This document shows positions 45,331-57,230 of a DNA stretch of 64,000 nt, piece by piece. The position numbers and the translations under genes are program-made. Origin of the DNA: Ricordea florida (taxonomy: Eukaryota > Cnidaria > Anthozoa > Corallimorpharia > Ricordeidae). Numbering within the stretch: position 1 is the first letter of the stretch; each line of letters starts with the position of its first letter. Where the stretch lies: NCBI GenBank assembly GCA_949710005.1, contig OX453282.1, positions 19,702,561-19,766,560 of the forward strand. The letters are read 5' to 3'. The notes below the pieces were generated by a model. The model worked only from the letters and a program-made list of their open reading frames with translations, had not been told where the DNA came from and did not search any database.

Positions 45331-47815
45331 AATGTGTTTATTAAATGTGTTATTTGAAACTAGATTTTTTTGGTGTGTGAACTATCATGAGCCGCAGGTT
45401 ACATAACAACACACTAGTCTGAGTCAAGGTGCAAACCATAAATCTAGAAGATATAAAGAAAAAGAAAAATACGCTTCGACTCTATCCTTCCGTTTGTGAC
45501 CAATTGTGCGTGATTGTAAGACTAGCCGCTTGGAGCCCCAGAGTGGAATTCTACAGGTTTTTAAAGCTGAGCCTTCAGAGACGAAGCGACCACTTTGTTA
45601 TGCAACAAGGGTTGCCGCTTATGAGAGAGTTTATTGTATTGATATTCAGATGCGTCAATCTTGCCAACGGAGATCACAGGGGATTAAGAACTTTTTTCCT
45701 GCTGATAATTTCAGACTCGCCACCGCTTGTAACAATAGGGAGCTAAAGGAAAACGGCTAGTAAAGCCGCTACGGCCCTAAAAGAACGAAAATCTCATTAA
45801 AAACTGAATCTTTCCTTGCGGAACATTACACAAGAGGAAGTAAATGAGTTTAATAAACAGGGGAACAGACATCACGTGCACGCTACAATCAAAGTTTGAG
45901 CTGATATTTGAGAAAAGAAGTTATTTCGGTAGACGCGCATTTACAAAGGAGCAAGATTCGAGAAAGAGTCCGCCATCCTTAATAAGCGCACTTATTCTAA
46001 ACTAACTGAGATTTTAGTAAGACCAATGTATAAGCATATTAGTTTTGCGTTTTTAACACAGCCTCGTACAAGTTTAAAACTGAGCCATCAGAGACGAGTT
46101 CCCTTTCACCTCGGTGATTTGTAAGAGGAAGGATCAGAACAAGAGAAGAGCTGTGAAAGTTAACATTTTACTTTACTTCTACCAGCATGGTAAGTATTGA
46201 ACAGGAGAGAAAGTTGCTATTTTGCACTACATGTAAGTGTTATAGTAATTCTTCTTTAACCTGGTTTGGTCCTATTTTCAATTTACAGAGTGCACCCAAA
46301 GAGGAAATGAAAATCAAGCTTATATTGGTTGTAGCGTTACGTTCTTAACGGGCACCCATTCAAGATCAATGGGGGCGGAAAAGGCAAACCTTATGAGTAA
46401 CTAAAGTTTGAAAATGTTTAAGAATTGCATTCAGTTTGTAAGCAATGCTGATTTCTTTGACAAAAAACCCGCTTCATTTACGAGAAGCTTCCATGCAATG
46501 TTTGATGTTGCTAGTTGAGCTGTAAATTATCGAACATTGATCTGAGATCCTAAGTTCCTTACGGGAATCGTTTCATAACGTGGGAGTCTTGATCTTAGCA
46601 AAGAACAATTTCTCTTTGTGTATTATTCATTGGCTAGAAACATGTTTGTTTTCTTTTAATTGATAAGTAAGATTTGAAGGGATTTGTAGCCTTCCGAATC
46701 TGGTTTTAATGCCAGGTGAACAACAGGGACTATGCTGTTCAGTAATTTTAAGCTTTTCTAAAGTTACATGCCAACAAAGGACACACCTATTTGGTGTAAC
46801 TGCCCAGTTAGTTGTATGTAGTAGCGATAAATTAAAAGATTACCGCTTGATGTTGAAGTAAGACAAGTTATTGAAACGACAGGATATCTCTGAAATTATA
46901 GGGAAGCGAAAGCCTGCTGCAATTACTAGATGAGAAGAGACACAATCAAAGAATGAATTAAGCGAAGTAGATTTATAGCGTCATTACTTCCAGAGACGTT
47001 CTGCATTCATTTATGAACCTTGCGTTTTCTTGCGTTTAAACACTCGACAGTTCCATACTTTCGTTTGCTATTCTGATCCTTTGAACCTTGATCCATTAAT
47101 GAGACGTGAGGCCCTTCATCAGTAGAGTAACCGGTTTTATTAAACTAAAATTTTACGTTGAAACGAGAATGCTTTTTAACCGTCGAGCACAACTAACTCC
47201 AATTCCCGTTAAAAAAAAGAAAGAAAATTGAGGATGTGATCCTTACATGGTATAACCCGAGCACGTGATCCTTGCTTAATATAATACAATGAGTAACACA
47301 ATGAAGAGGTATTTGTAACGCACTCTGCGTGACAGAACATTTACCAACGAAGAGCTTTTGCCCGCCGGCGACTGTAATTTTTCATAATTACACGCCACAA
47401 ACAGAGCAAAGATCCCTTTTTTACCTTGGGTCAAATACTCGAGAATAAATGTGCAAGGGTGGAAATTTTCAGACTTTCATATTTCGAAGGAAGAATTTTA
47501 AAGTGGTTTAAAAATTTAGAAAAATACATGGATTTGATCATGAGTGAAAACAGGAGCTCCTGGTAAAAATCATTCAAGCGTTACTGGGTGGCAAAGCGTC
47601 CTTTTCTCGTACAAATCCTTATAAATTCTTTCAACTGTAATAACACCAGTTTAAACGATATATTAACGAAAACGGGCAGAGTAGCATATTTTAAAGTGCT
47701 CTTTTATTTTTTACATTGTTTTATTTCTGTTAAAGTCATTTCATAGAATCAACAGAATCATCATGTTATGAAAACAGGTCACGCCACGAAGTGTTACAAA
47801 AAGACATACCGTTGT
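45331..47815. other. Non-coding, repeat remnants
   Basis: No gene recognised. Two related segments containing TGAGCCWTCAGAGACGA (about 45565 and 46080) and the partial intron copies suggest duplicated pieces of the fluorescent-protein locus. No N-terminal exon of that gene was found here on either strand. Confidence 0.35.
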
Positions 47816-48819
47816 ATTTCGGCATAGTCTAAAAGCTGGACTGGACCCTGGACTCTGGACTCTGGACTCTGGACTCCAGATTACAAAAAACATAAAAAAA
47901 ATAAAATAAAACTGAAAAAAAAAATTAAAATTGTTGTTCATATCAAACGAATTAAAGTGTTACAGCCGTTTTCTAGAATGTCACGCAACGCCACCACCTC
48001 CGGGTAAAAATAAAAAATAAAAAAAACAAAAATTGAAATAAATTGAAAAAACAAAAAAATCTATATTGAATAAAGATACTGGGTTACAAACATGTTTTTT
48101 TGTGTATAACACCGGGTTTTTGCCTCACTATAACATGGGGGGTGGGGGCGGGGTGGAGAAGGGAGGGTGCATGCACATTTTTGGCAAAGTATTATATTTT
48201 GTTTTTTGATCTATGGTGCAAAAGGGGTGGATGATAGAAAACAATTGCTGATTGTTAGCGAGCCCCTAAAACATATTGAAATGATCGTTGTAGGATATGT
48301 TGCGACAGTTTTAATATTAAAACGTGACTATACGTTAGCCTGCTATTACAATATTTCCCAGTACACATGCTCTGGGTGTCAACTGAACGATTTTATCTTT
48401 ATGTTAGAAACTGTAGTTAAGATATGGTAACCAACTCTTGTCGGCACGCACCAGTTTAAACAGAACAACCGCGACATTTCTATTACCCGTACAACAAAAA
48501 GTGTTTATCTTTCAAGGTAAATGGAATTAAAGAATGTTTCCTATAACCCAGAAAGCTAGCTACGAGTAAAGGAAGCGACGCCCCCAACAACACGTGATAA
48601 AATATCAAATCATTCTAGAATTATATCTAAAAATGTTCATTCCATCATTTATAGCACGAAGACCTGGAAAAGACTTAAAGAAAGCTTTGCAAGATTCATA
48701 TTCTCAAATTAAGAACAAACGATTTTGATGGCATCGGCTGTAAAAGTACCAACTGGCGTTTTAATTCCTTCTTTCCCTCTCCTCCTTAACACCCTTAACA
48801 CACACATGCGCTCACCCCA

Positions 48820-50450
48820 CTAGAATAGATCCGGCGACATTTCTAATTCTTGTGCCAGGTGCTGGTTGTGCACTGGCAACAGGTGACGACGGAGGGCAGT
48901 TGGAATTACCACAAGAAAGGGCAGAAAAGCTGCTTGCATAGCTTGCACGCATTTCACGCGGCAATGAAAATACACGTTTGACAGGCTACCCCGCTTCTGC
49001 ACACCGTTTTGCCAGTAGGGCCTTCTCATGGCCGTGATAATCACGAGGTCATTCGGGGCTGGTGGAATATGCCTCTGACCATCTCCTCGCTGCATTTTTA
49101 ACAACTGGCCGCAACCGTAGCATTTCTTAACTGACGGATGGCAACAATTTAATTGGAGAAGGCCAAGTTGGAAGGCACCCTCTTGCATTTTCGGAGGGGA
49201 CAACGCTGTTTTATCCGCCACGCACGCATTTGGTGGAGCTGCACTTATCGAGGGAACCTGATTATGTTTTAAGGAGATAACGTTAGTTCGACCTGTATAT
49301 CAGTATTTAAATTACTTTTTTTAACCTCCGGCAAGGGGCCTTAATAGCTTGGTGGAAAAGGGGGTTGGGGTGTGGGGGAAAAGTCATCTTGTAGACCAAG
49401 GCTTTCTACTCAATGTATAAATTAACTTCTTTGTGCCCTAATAGGACGACAACCTTGGGAGGGGGATTCCAGCGTTTGCGTTCCCGTCCGAGTATGAGAG
49501 ACGCTCGAATCTTGATCGGATGGTGTTGCAACGGAAGGCCCGCTGTTTTGGTCAATATACCCTTCGACAACGGTCTTCGCTCTTTTGTTGCTATTGACGG
49601 ATCCCTTTCGCACCTGTGTCGATTTGGTTCGCTTGGTTCCGCGACCTGCTGGCAAATCCATCTGGGAAAGCGTTGAAAGGCTTGCGTGTTTCTGTTTTTT
49701 AACTTATACCAACTGATGAATGTTTGCGTGTTGTCCTCCGATCCAGTTCTGCTACAGCTATGGTATGTGCGCACAAGCTGTAAGCCGCATAGTGGATGCA
49801 GTTACCGTCGCATTCGTAGTAAGACCCCAAACACCTGGACGTTTTGGTCTTTACCGCGTGGGGAGAGCCTCGTTCTGATTCAACATAATGTTCTGGAACT
49901 GCATTCGTTCCAGGTACTGCGACAATGGCTTCTTCTTTGCGTCCAAGAATAGCACCAGCTTTTTTAAAAATTTGTGTCAAGACTGTAAACGGGACACGAA
50001 CAATTCCGCTTTCTCGCGCAATGATGGATTATGGATTGGTTTTATCGTCTTCATCGTCATCTTCATTTGGCAGTACTTCCTGTGCGGCTTTTACGTCTTC
50101 ACTGTAGAATCTCTTTAGTAAAGCTTGCTTTTGCGCTTGTGATTTCCGATAGCAGACGGTCTCAGGAACCGCAAGGTTAACATACATTGGATCCAGCTTT
50201 AAATCTCCAATACCAAGCAAGGCAAGCTCCTCTTCCGTTCTCTTTCGGTGTACTGTTTTTTTAAGAAGACGAACACAGCCAGGCAAGGACAGCCGCTTCT
50301 TACCAATGGTGGCTTTCTCCCGTTGTAAGACCGAGTTCATACATTCGTTTCCGTTTTGGTCGTAAACACCTGGTGGAAATCCAAGGCCGGACATTTTAGC
50401 GCTAATCGTATGGCCCCCAAAATATAAAACACGCAATTCTGCAATTTAGG
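48820..50450 (-). pseudogene. SWIM zinc-finger (MULE-related) gene relic
   Basis: The pieces are, in 5' to 3' order on the minus strand: 50436-50029 (MSGLGFPPGVYDQNGNECMN), 49980-49699 with the Cys/His cluster ECDGNCIHY...CAHTIAVAEL of a SWIM-type finger, 49661-49422 (GTKRTKSTQVRKGSVNSN) and 49221-48820 (CYGCGQLL). They lie in different frames, with shifts near 49990 and 49670, so the gene is broken. SWIM fingers of this kind accompany Mutator-like transposases, and multi-copy relatives are common in anthozoan genomes. The transposase core is missing. Confidence 0.55.
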
Positions 50451-50572
50451 CGTTTTTCGTAACGTACGCCTACAGCATGTATATGCTATTCCCACGGGAA
50501 GTTTCACGCTTACACGTGTGTATTACGTAACGTTATTTTATGTATATATATGCTATCCTAAGTTGTAACATT

Positions 50573-50616
50573 CATTCCCTGAAGAAGTCTCCGTTTGAGA
50601 CGAAACGCGTCGGAAT
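50573..50616 (+). ncRNA. Hammerhead-ribozyme-like motif
   Basis: Stem I ATTCC (50574-50578)/GGAAT (50612-50616), core CTGAAGA (50579-50585), stem II GTCTC (587-591)/GAGAC (597-601) with loop CGTTT, GAA (602-604), self-complementary stem III ACGCGT (605-610) and C611 at the cleavage position. One extra A (50586) lies between the core and stem II, which may abolish activity. Tiny stem III hammerheads are known in Penelope-like and other retroelements. Confidence 0.4.
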
Positions 50617-50852
50617 TAAAACTGACAGTTACAACTACAAAGGTCTCCTTTGTGCTGCTCACTAGTCCTCGATCGTTAAAAAAATTAAAAAAAATTAAAA
50701 AATTAAAAAATTAAAAAAAAATTTAAAAAATTAAAAAAAATTAAAATAAAATAACAATGTACTTCTTGTGACAAAGAAAATAAAGTAAAAATCAACTAGT
50801 TTTGATACTGACCTTACACTGTTACATGTAAAATTGTAATTGATTGCTCTAC

Positions 50853-51260
50853 CTTTGATCCGGACTTTCCCTTGAGTACTTTATCCAGCCCAAACTGACT
50901 AAATCCGGGCGTAGGAACCTCCAGAGATGCTTCCGAGTCCAAATCACCAATCTCCTCTGCATCCTTTGGGAACATCACAAGTATGTCAATTTTCTTTCGA
51001 GTCAGACCTTTTTACTTGCGAAAATAATTAACTCAAACAGAAGAGAAAAAACCCACTTTTGCAGCTTCAAGGGATGCCTGTAAGGCCTTATCCATGGCTT
51101 CGTCTTCGTCTTCTGCCTGAAAACGTCGCCACCAGCCATGTTTCAGGGGACTTTTTGTCTTAACAATATCTGCATAGGATGCATGACTTGCGAGGGCAAC
51201 TTGTCTTCCGGGGCTTTGCGTGACTGAATCCATCACAAAATCAAACTCGAAAGGTAGCAA
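50853..51260 (-). CDS. Two-exon fragment with UIM-like helix
   Basis: The exon at 51260-51050 encodes MDSVTQSPGRQ... and an acidic helix EDEDEAMDKALQASLEAAK resembling a ubiquitin-interacting motif. A following exon of about 120 bp (ending near 50853) reads DAEEIGDLDSEASLEVPTPG with AG and GT borders. It is either the 5' part of a host gene or part of the SWIM-type repeat gene. Family and activity unknown. Confidence 0.35.
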
Positions 51261-51597
51261 TGAGAGAGCTTAAAATGGCCTACAAAAGAGCTCACTAAAC
51301 TCAATTAACAATGTGCCACGATGTTGTCAGTTTCCAGCAGATATATTAAATGGACAACTGGTATTTGTTAACTGTTAGGCCGACGCCTTTTTGGATAATT
51401 TACGATTATTGACGGCTGAATATGTTTTCAGATGAAAAGATTAGAGGGAGCGTTGTGTGACAGATCACGCTGTGGTGCCAACCTTGTACAATTTTAATTT
51501 TTTCAGGAGTCCATAGTTCAGAGTCCATAGTCCAGAGTCCAGAGTCCAGGGTCCAGTCCAGGGTCCAGTCCAGCTTTTAAACTATGCCGTGTATTTC

Positions 51598-52660
51598 TTG
51601 TTTGTTTGTAGGGGATCACAGGATTTACCTCTTACGGTTGTGGAATTAAGGCGGGCCTCTGACAAGTTTCTTGAGTCTATTGTTACGGCTTCCAGTCGAG
51701 CTTCTCGTAAACCTGTCAAGAAGACAAAGCCCATTATTCCGAAAATCCTTGGTTTAATTTTCAAACAACTTACTTGATATCAGGTTTGTTTGTACGAGTT
51801 TACTTGCGTATGATGTTTTTTTTTCGCATTTCTGAGCCATTCTGAACTAAGCATAAGGAGATCTAACATTGTAACTGAAGATCTTTATCATAAGATTTTT
51901 GTAGAAGCCAACAACACTGATAAGTGCAGGGAGTGTTCCTGGGTATTTATTGCTAAGACTGGCAATTCTAGTTGTTTTTATACATATCTTATGAAGTACT
52001 TAGAGGCTGCCACGATTCCTTCGTCTTCTCAAACTCTCATTTTCAGATCCTTAAGGTACGACAAGAAATCGAAGGGCATTGTTTTGTCTTCCACACCCCT
52101 CACTGCTAGCAGAGCGGGAGAATTTCTTAAAGAAAAGTTGGAAGCCATTGGTTTAGCCCCCTCTAGGTTAAGTAATCACAGCTTTAGGGACGGACCATAA
52201 GAAAAGTGATGGGGGTGGGGGGTGGGGGTGGGGAATTTTTAGCTTGCACGAATTTTTTTTTTAGCTCACTGCATGTGCAGGAATTTTTTTTTTCAGGTAA
52301 ACCCCTCTGCGCGAATTTTGTTTTAATACGTTTGAAAAAGTCACAATTGGACCTTCCTTCTGCATGAATTTTTTTTTACCTCCTTCTTTGCATGAATTTT
52401 TTTCTTGGCATTTTCCTTTACATAAATTTTTTTTGGGTTTTTCCCCTCCCCCCACCCCCCCCCCCCGCCCCATCACTTTTCTAATGGTCCATCCCTTAAA
52501 TCCGGAGCAGCTACTTCCGTTGCAAATCTGAACGTTCCAGATCGGCTTTTCAATGTTCACGGAAGGTGAAAATTCGACAAACTCAGCTAAAGACGGCTAT
52601 GTTCGTGATAAAGTCGACTCGCATCGTTATGTACCTTTGCACATTGGAATTTAATTTATT
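51598..52660 (+). pseudogene. Tyrosine-recombinase (XerD/Crypton-like) relic
   Basis: Conceptual pieces RASRKPVKKTKPII, WVFIAKTGNSSC, SSTPLTASRAGEFLKEKLEA and LSNHSF match the layout of the tyrosine recombinases repeated in anthozoan genomes, with NHSFR as the His-x-x-Arg box. The frame is cut by a MITE (52187-52495) between HSFR and SGAATSVANLNVP, and stops occur before and after it. Confidence 0.55.
52187..52495. mobile_element. 309-bp MITE with TTA target duplication
   Basis: The ends GGGACGGACCAT and ATGGTCCATCCC are inverted repeats continuing through AGAAAAGTGATGGGG. TTA lies on both sides (52184-52186, 52496-52498). Inside are repeated 'tgcatgaattttttt' words and G- and C-rich tracts. 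The 3-bp TTA suggests a PIF/Harbinger-type mobiliser. Confidence 0.6.
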
Positions 52661-52789
52661 CAGTTTTTGTAAGAGTGAGTTTAGACTTGCTTTGTATTTT
52701 CTACCACTTATACTTCTGCATAATGTAACCTGTGTTGTAGAGGTCGTATGGTATGGCACTGCTCGACCTATTACTCCAATACAATAAAT

Positions 52790-54174
52790 TCATTATTGTT
52801 TATCTCTATGTGTGTTTCGGGATTTTAGAGTTTAGAGCATAAATAAGTTATTTTCGGTACGCAGTTTAGAAAGTAATACCAACCATTAGCATGAACTGAC
52901 ACATTCAAGTTTATTTGAAGACGTAACATAAGGAGTGAAGCCCGAGTGTACGCTTTCTAGAACGTCTGGCTACAACTAAAAATCAATTTCCCTCCTAATT
53001 TTCTTATAAAATGTGAAATAAGAATTTATGGACCACTCGCTAATCGAAAACACTTTAAATCCCAGAGATTCTTAAAAACGTTAATGTCCGCCAATACTCG
53101 TTAACGGGTTGATTAAAGAGATTCTAGTTACATTATCGGAACCTTTTCACAGGAGTTTGTATATCAACCTCTCCATTCGTTTAATGATTTCTTTCGGGGT
53201 TTTAATATGGAACTGAAACAAGAAAGCTTTGGTATAAGAAATGATGTAAAAACGGTCACTCATCACAGACATCAGAGCTATTAAGACAGCTGATACAACT
53301 CAACATTGCTCATTATGTGAGAATCATTTTAAAACGGAAAAGATTTTACTTAAGAATTGTCTTTAGATTTGCTTAGAATTTGCTAGATTTTGATAGATTA
53401 CAAGAGGAAAAATACTAAACATGATATACTTAGGATATCGGAACGGTTCATTGGGCGTAACACATATTTGTTCACAGAATAAACACAATTCACTTACGTT
53501 CCATCAAACTGAAACAATTTTACAAATTGTGTCAGTTGTTCAATAGAACGAGGTGCCTATTTGCCCGGCACAAGCATCACTAGAGCTTAACTTCACATCA
53601 CTCATTTTTCCAAAACGGCCGACTCAAGGCGCGTTGCAGGATGCTTAAATTCCATCAAGTTCAAGCGACAATCTCTGCAAGTGCCACACCTACCAACACC
53701 CGTATTTCATAACCCCAACACAAGAAAATATCCGGTTAATGTACTGTTTTGAAAGGGCAGTTTCCATGGAAACGGTCAAAGGATGTTATTATGCTTCAGT
53801 TCCGCCTGACTTGAAGAAGTGTTGTTCCTTAAAGTAATGCAGTGCGGTCAAATCTTTTGAATTTTCTTTCATAAACGGGCGAGCGACCCCATAATTGCAC
53901 CAACTCCCTAAAAATCTTACAATTCAAAGAATCAAAATCATGAATAGAAAATAAAAATGTATGTAAGAGATCAATGCTATGCACTTCAAATATGTCAAAT
54001 ATTGTAAATTTTGGTGAATTTTCGGTAACTAAATTGACCATTTCATTAAGAAGCTCATACTGTCCACGATTAAACTGTTCTAACTATGGTATAAAATAGG
54101 AGCGAATTGCCACAGACGTAAAATACCCGTACCATTTTAAACTGATAAGATCGAACTTAGACATGTTCGTCTGA
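52790..54174. other. No gene recognised
   Basis: AT-rich intergenic DNA. Open frames are short and without recognisable motifs. Confidence 0.4.
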
Positions 54175-54653
54175 GCGCAATCCTACTTTGAATCAAGTCC
54201 GACTTAAATGATCTGGATGAACGTAACGTGGTTCACTACATGTTGTAACTTTCTTTTATTTGTTGTAAATAGTATGGTGTCCATTTAAACCAGCGTAGTT
54301 GATTTGACCCTCCAATGCAAATACTTCTAAAAGATGCACAACATAGAGCTATCAACTTGAAACTTCAAAAAGGAAGATTTTAATTCTTGCACGTGTTACG
54401 GACCTATGACGTTTTTGTCTTGGCGCAATCCTACTTTGTATCAAGTCCGACTTAAATGATTTGGATGAACGTAACGTGGTTCACTACATGTTGTAACTTT
54501 CTTTCATTTGTTGTAAATAGTATGGTGTCCATTTAAACCAGCGTGGCTGATTTGACCCTCCAATGCAAATACTTCTAAAAGATGCACAAAACAGAGCTAT
54601 AAACTTGAAACTTCATAAAGGAAGAATTAAATTTTTGCACGTATTACGGACCT
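54175..54653. repeat. Tandem duplication, two units of about 248 bp
   Basis: Starts at GCGCAATCCTACTTTG (54175 and 54423) and ends at TTACGGACCT in both. The units differ at only a few positions, so the duplication is recent. No coding content is seen. Confidence 0.8.
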
Positions 54654-56303
54654 TTGAAACTGTGAAGCACTCTTTGTGATTGGTTACTCCGGAGATCGCT
54701 TTCGGGGTGAATAATCAGTCACGTTATACTGCGTCAGTTCTAGTTTGGCGGGAAATTTGAAATGCAAATGTGTGTCGCTCATTATGCATTCTGGTTCTCG
54801 TTGTCACTTCTTCGCATGAACTGTGAGAAACCATGTTGCATTTTTGACGTGAGAAAATGCTCTCATCTTGCTTTAGAAATTGGAAATTCTGTCCTAACTC
54901 GTTTCCAAAGAGTTTCCTTTCGCAAAGAAGAACAAAATTCGTCGTTTGCCCCTGAAACAAGGAAGAAGCGAAGGTCGCAGAGGCGAGAATGATTCTTGCA
55001 CGTGGTCGGTTGAAGTTTCGTCTTCGTGTCCAAAAGGTAAGAAAAGTTACTGCAATTTCTTTCTGTATCTCATGTAGGATATGTCCATATTATACCGAAC
55101 ATCGTTTTGTGTCGACATGAAAAATGTGCCGGGCAAGTGTAAACGAAAACTGCTCAGAACTGGAACCAGACCGGTGCGCCGAAACAAAAATCGCTCAGAA
55201 ACTAGTGTTTCGTGTGTGGACAAAATGGTCTTCTGATGTGGTGTTTGTGTCAACGCAAGTGCTATTCAGTAAAGTGCAGTTGAAGCCTCTGTTTGGCTCC
55301 CAGTTTATGCATGTGAAGTTGTATTTATTGCCCTGTGCAATTTCAGCTTGGCCTTTTCCTTTGCAAATAGAAAAGAGTGATTTTATGCATATTACTCTGT
55401 ATTACGCTAGATGATTTTACTCGTCACAAGGAGAGAACTTCGGGCTAAGAATGAATTGATTTTACTCTTGCTAACGCCAGACGATTTTACTGGTCACAGG
55501 GAGACCCCTTAGGGCTTAAAGGGTTCATTTCTCCATGATATAGTGTACTGTTCAAGTCGTCATAAGACGTTAACTTAGCTACACGAATTAGTGTGTAAAC
55601 GAACAACCTGTCTCATACTTTCTCTACTCTTTTCAGTAACATTGAGAACAAGACACACAACGTTCGAGACTGCGCATTTTCCTGGTGGGAAAATAACCTG
55701 GAAAGTGGTAAGTAAATCTCGTAACAGCCCTGGCACTAATCGCGTTTGCAACAAAGCGCACATCTTTCTCTGCTAAGCCGATATAACCGATATTTAGAAC
55801 TCTGCTAAAGCTTTGAAAAAGGAAAATGATTGTCGCAAAAGTGTGTTCCAAAAGAAACTTTTATTTTTTGAGAATCGTAGATGACATTGTGAGCTCACTT
55901 TCTGGAAAATTTTTATTTATTTATTCCCTATTCGATTTCGGCCAAACCAGGTTGGAATAAACTGTGTACAAACTTTCTCATGAAAAGTTCATACAAATCA
56001 CTGAATATCGGTTTTTTCAGACAACCTCAGCTCACGGGCAGTACACACGCACACAATTTAAATATTTTGCTTCTGTTCTTCTGTAACTTCAGTTCATTAA
56101 GCCTTGTGTTAACTCTTGTTTTCGTATCTTGTTCTCTAACAGAGAAGATATTTCCTTGGCTCACGTTGGACAGCACTCTTACATTCTGACTGACAACTGG
56201 ACCGCAACTGGACTTTTGTCTAAGGTGAGAAAATCTATAGGTTGTTCTATTAATAATTTATTTTTTCACACGCATCTATGAAATAAAGATATAAAATAAA
56301 AAG
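54654..56303. other. Non-coding with short repeats
   Basis: Around 55370-55530 a phrase with AGATGATTTTACTCGTCACAAGG occurs twice in diverged form. Open frames on both strands have no domain. Confidence 0.35.
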
Positions 56304-56438
56304 CGGAATGATTTCCGCACAGGTCCCTACTTCATTATGCATGCTTTAGTTGAATTGTCTTGGGAAGTGCGCGTGCAAACATTTCTTGTACGGCTACAGA
56401 ATGCATAATGAAGTAGGGACCTGTGCGGAAATCTTACC
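56304..56438. mobile_element. MITE copy 2 (GTAAGATTTCCGCACAGG family)
   Basis: The inverted ends GATTTCCGCACAGGTCCCTA and its complement enclose about 60 bp. Same family as 22066-22218. Confidence 0.75.
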
Positions 56439-56444
56439 GCTGTC

Positions 56445-56594
56445 GGTAAGATTTCCGCACAAGTCCTTCTTCATTATGCATGCTGAAGCTGTCTTGTCTG
56501 GTGCAATACACGTGCAAATATTTCTTGTGTTCGAAGAACGAAATAATATAGTTACAGAATGCATAATGAGTAGGGACCTTTGCGGAAATCTTAC
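56445..56594. mobile_element. MITE copy 3, adjacent to copy 2
   Basis: Starts 6 bp after copy 2. The interior ATTTCTTGTGTTCGAAGAAC is the complement of that in the 22 kb copy, so it is inserted in the opposite orientation. Confidence 0.75.
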
Positions 56595-56850
56595 TAACAG
56601 CTTCACGGCATGCATGAAGAAATGTGAGGTGATACAGAAACTAGTTCAGAACTGACAATAAATTGAAACATTTAGTTGAAAAAAGGGGAATTAGTACTTA
56701 CATCAAGAGGTTACCCAGAGAGCATTCATGATCACCCGACATACATAGCTTGCGACTCTGCTATTTTCTCGTTATCTGCAAACATGTCGCCTTCAATAAT
56801 TTTTTTCAAATTTTCTCTTATTGGCGCTCAGTAACGGGACTATCTTATAA

Positions 56851-57230
56851 AGTAAAATAAACAGTACCACAGTAGAGTACTGTTCAGTAACTTTCCAAAG
56901 AATGGTCACACATGGTTTGATCCACAGATGAAAAAGTTAGAACCACACTGTATAGTAAAACAAACAGTACCACAGTACAGCTGTTCAGTAGCTTTACAAA
57001 GAATGGTCACACTGTATGGTTTGATCCACAGATGAAAACGATAGAACCGCACTGTATAGTAAAATAAACAGTACCACAGTACAGAACTGTTCAGTAGCTT
57101 TACAAAGAATGGTCAAACTGCATGGTTCGATCCACAGATGAAAAAGTTATAACAACATTGTATAATAAAATAAACAGTTCCACAGCACAGTCACTGGCGT
57201 TCCAAAGAATGGTTCATACAGTGAGACACT
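56851..57230. repeat. Minisatellite, ~105-bp unit, 3.6 copies
   Basis: Units contain AACAGTACCACAGTA, CAAAGAATGGTC and TTTGATCCACAGATGAAAA; the last unit is partial and diverged. Confidence 0.85.

Larger units (their letters stand above)
47816..51590. mobile_element. Block flanked by inverted GGACTCT-type repeats
   Basis: The left end (47816-47880: CGGCATAGTCTAAAAGCTGG then GGACTCT repeats) and right end (51509-51590) are inverted relatives with tandem GAGTCCA units. They bracket a SWIM-finger pseudogene, a hammerhead-like motif and AT-rich filler. It may be a composite or MULE-type element; no clean target duplication was found. Confidence 0.35.
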
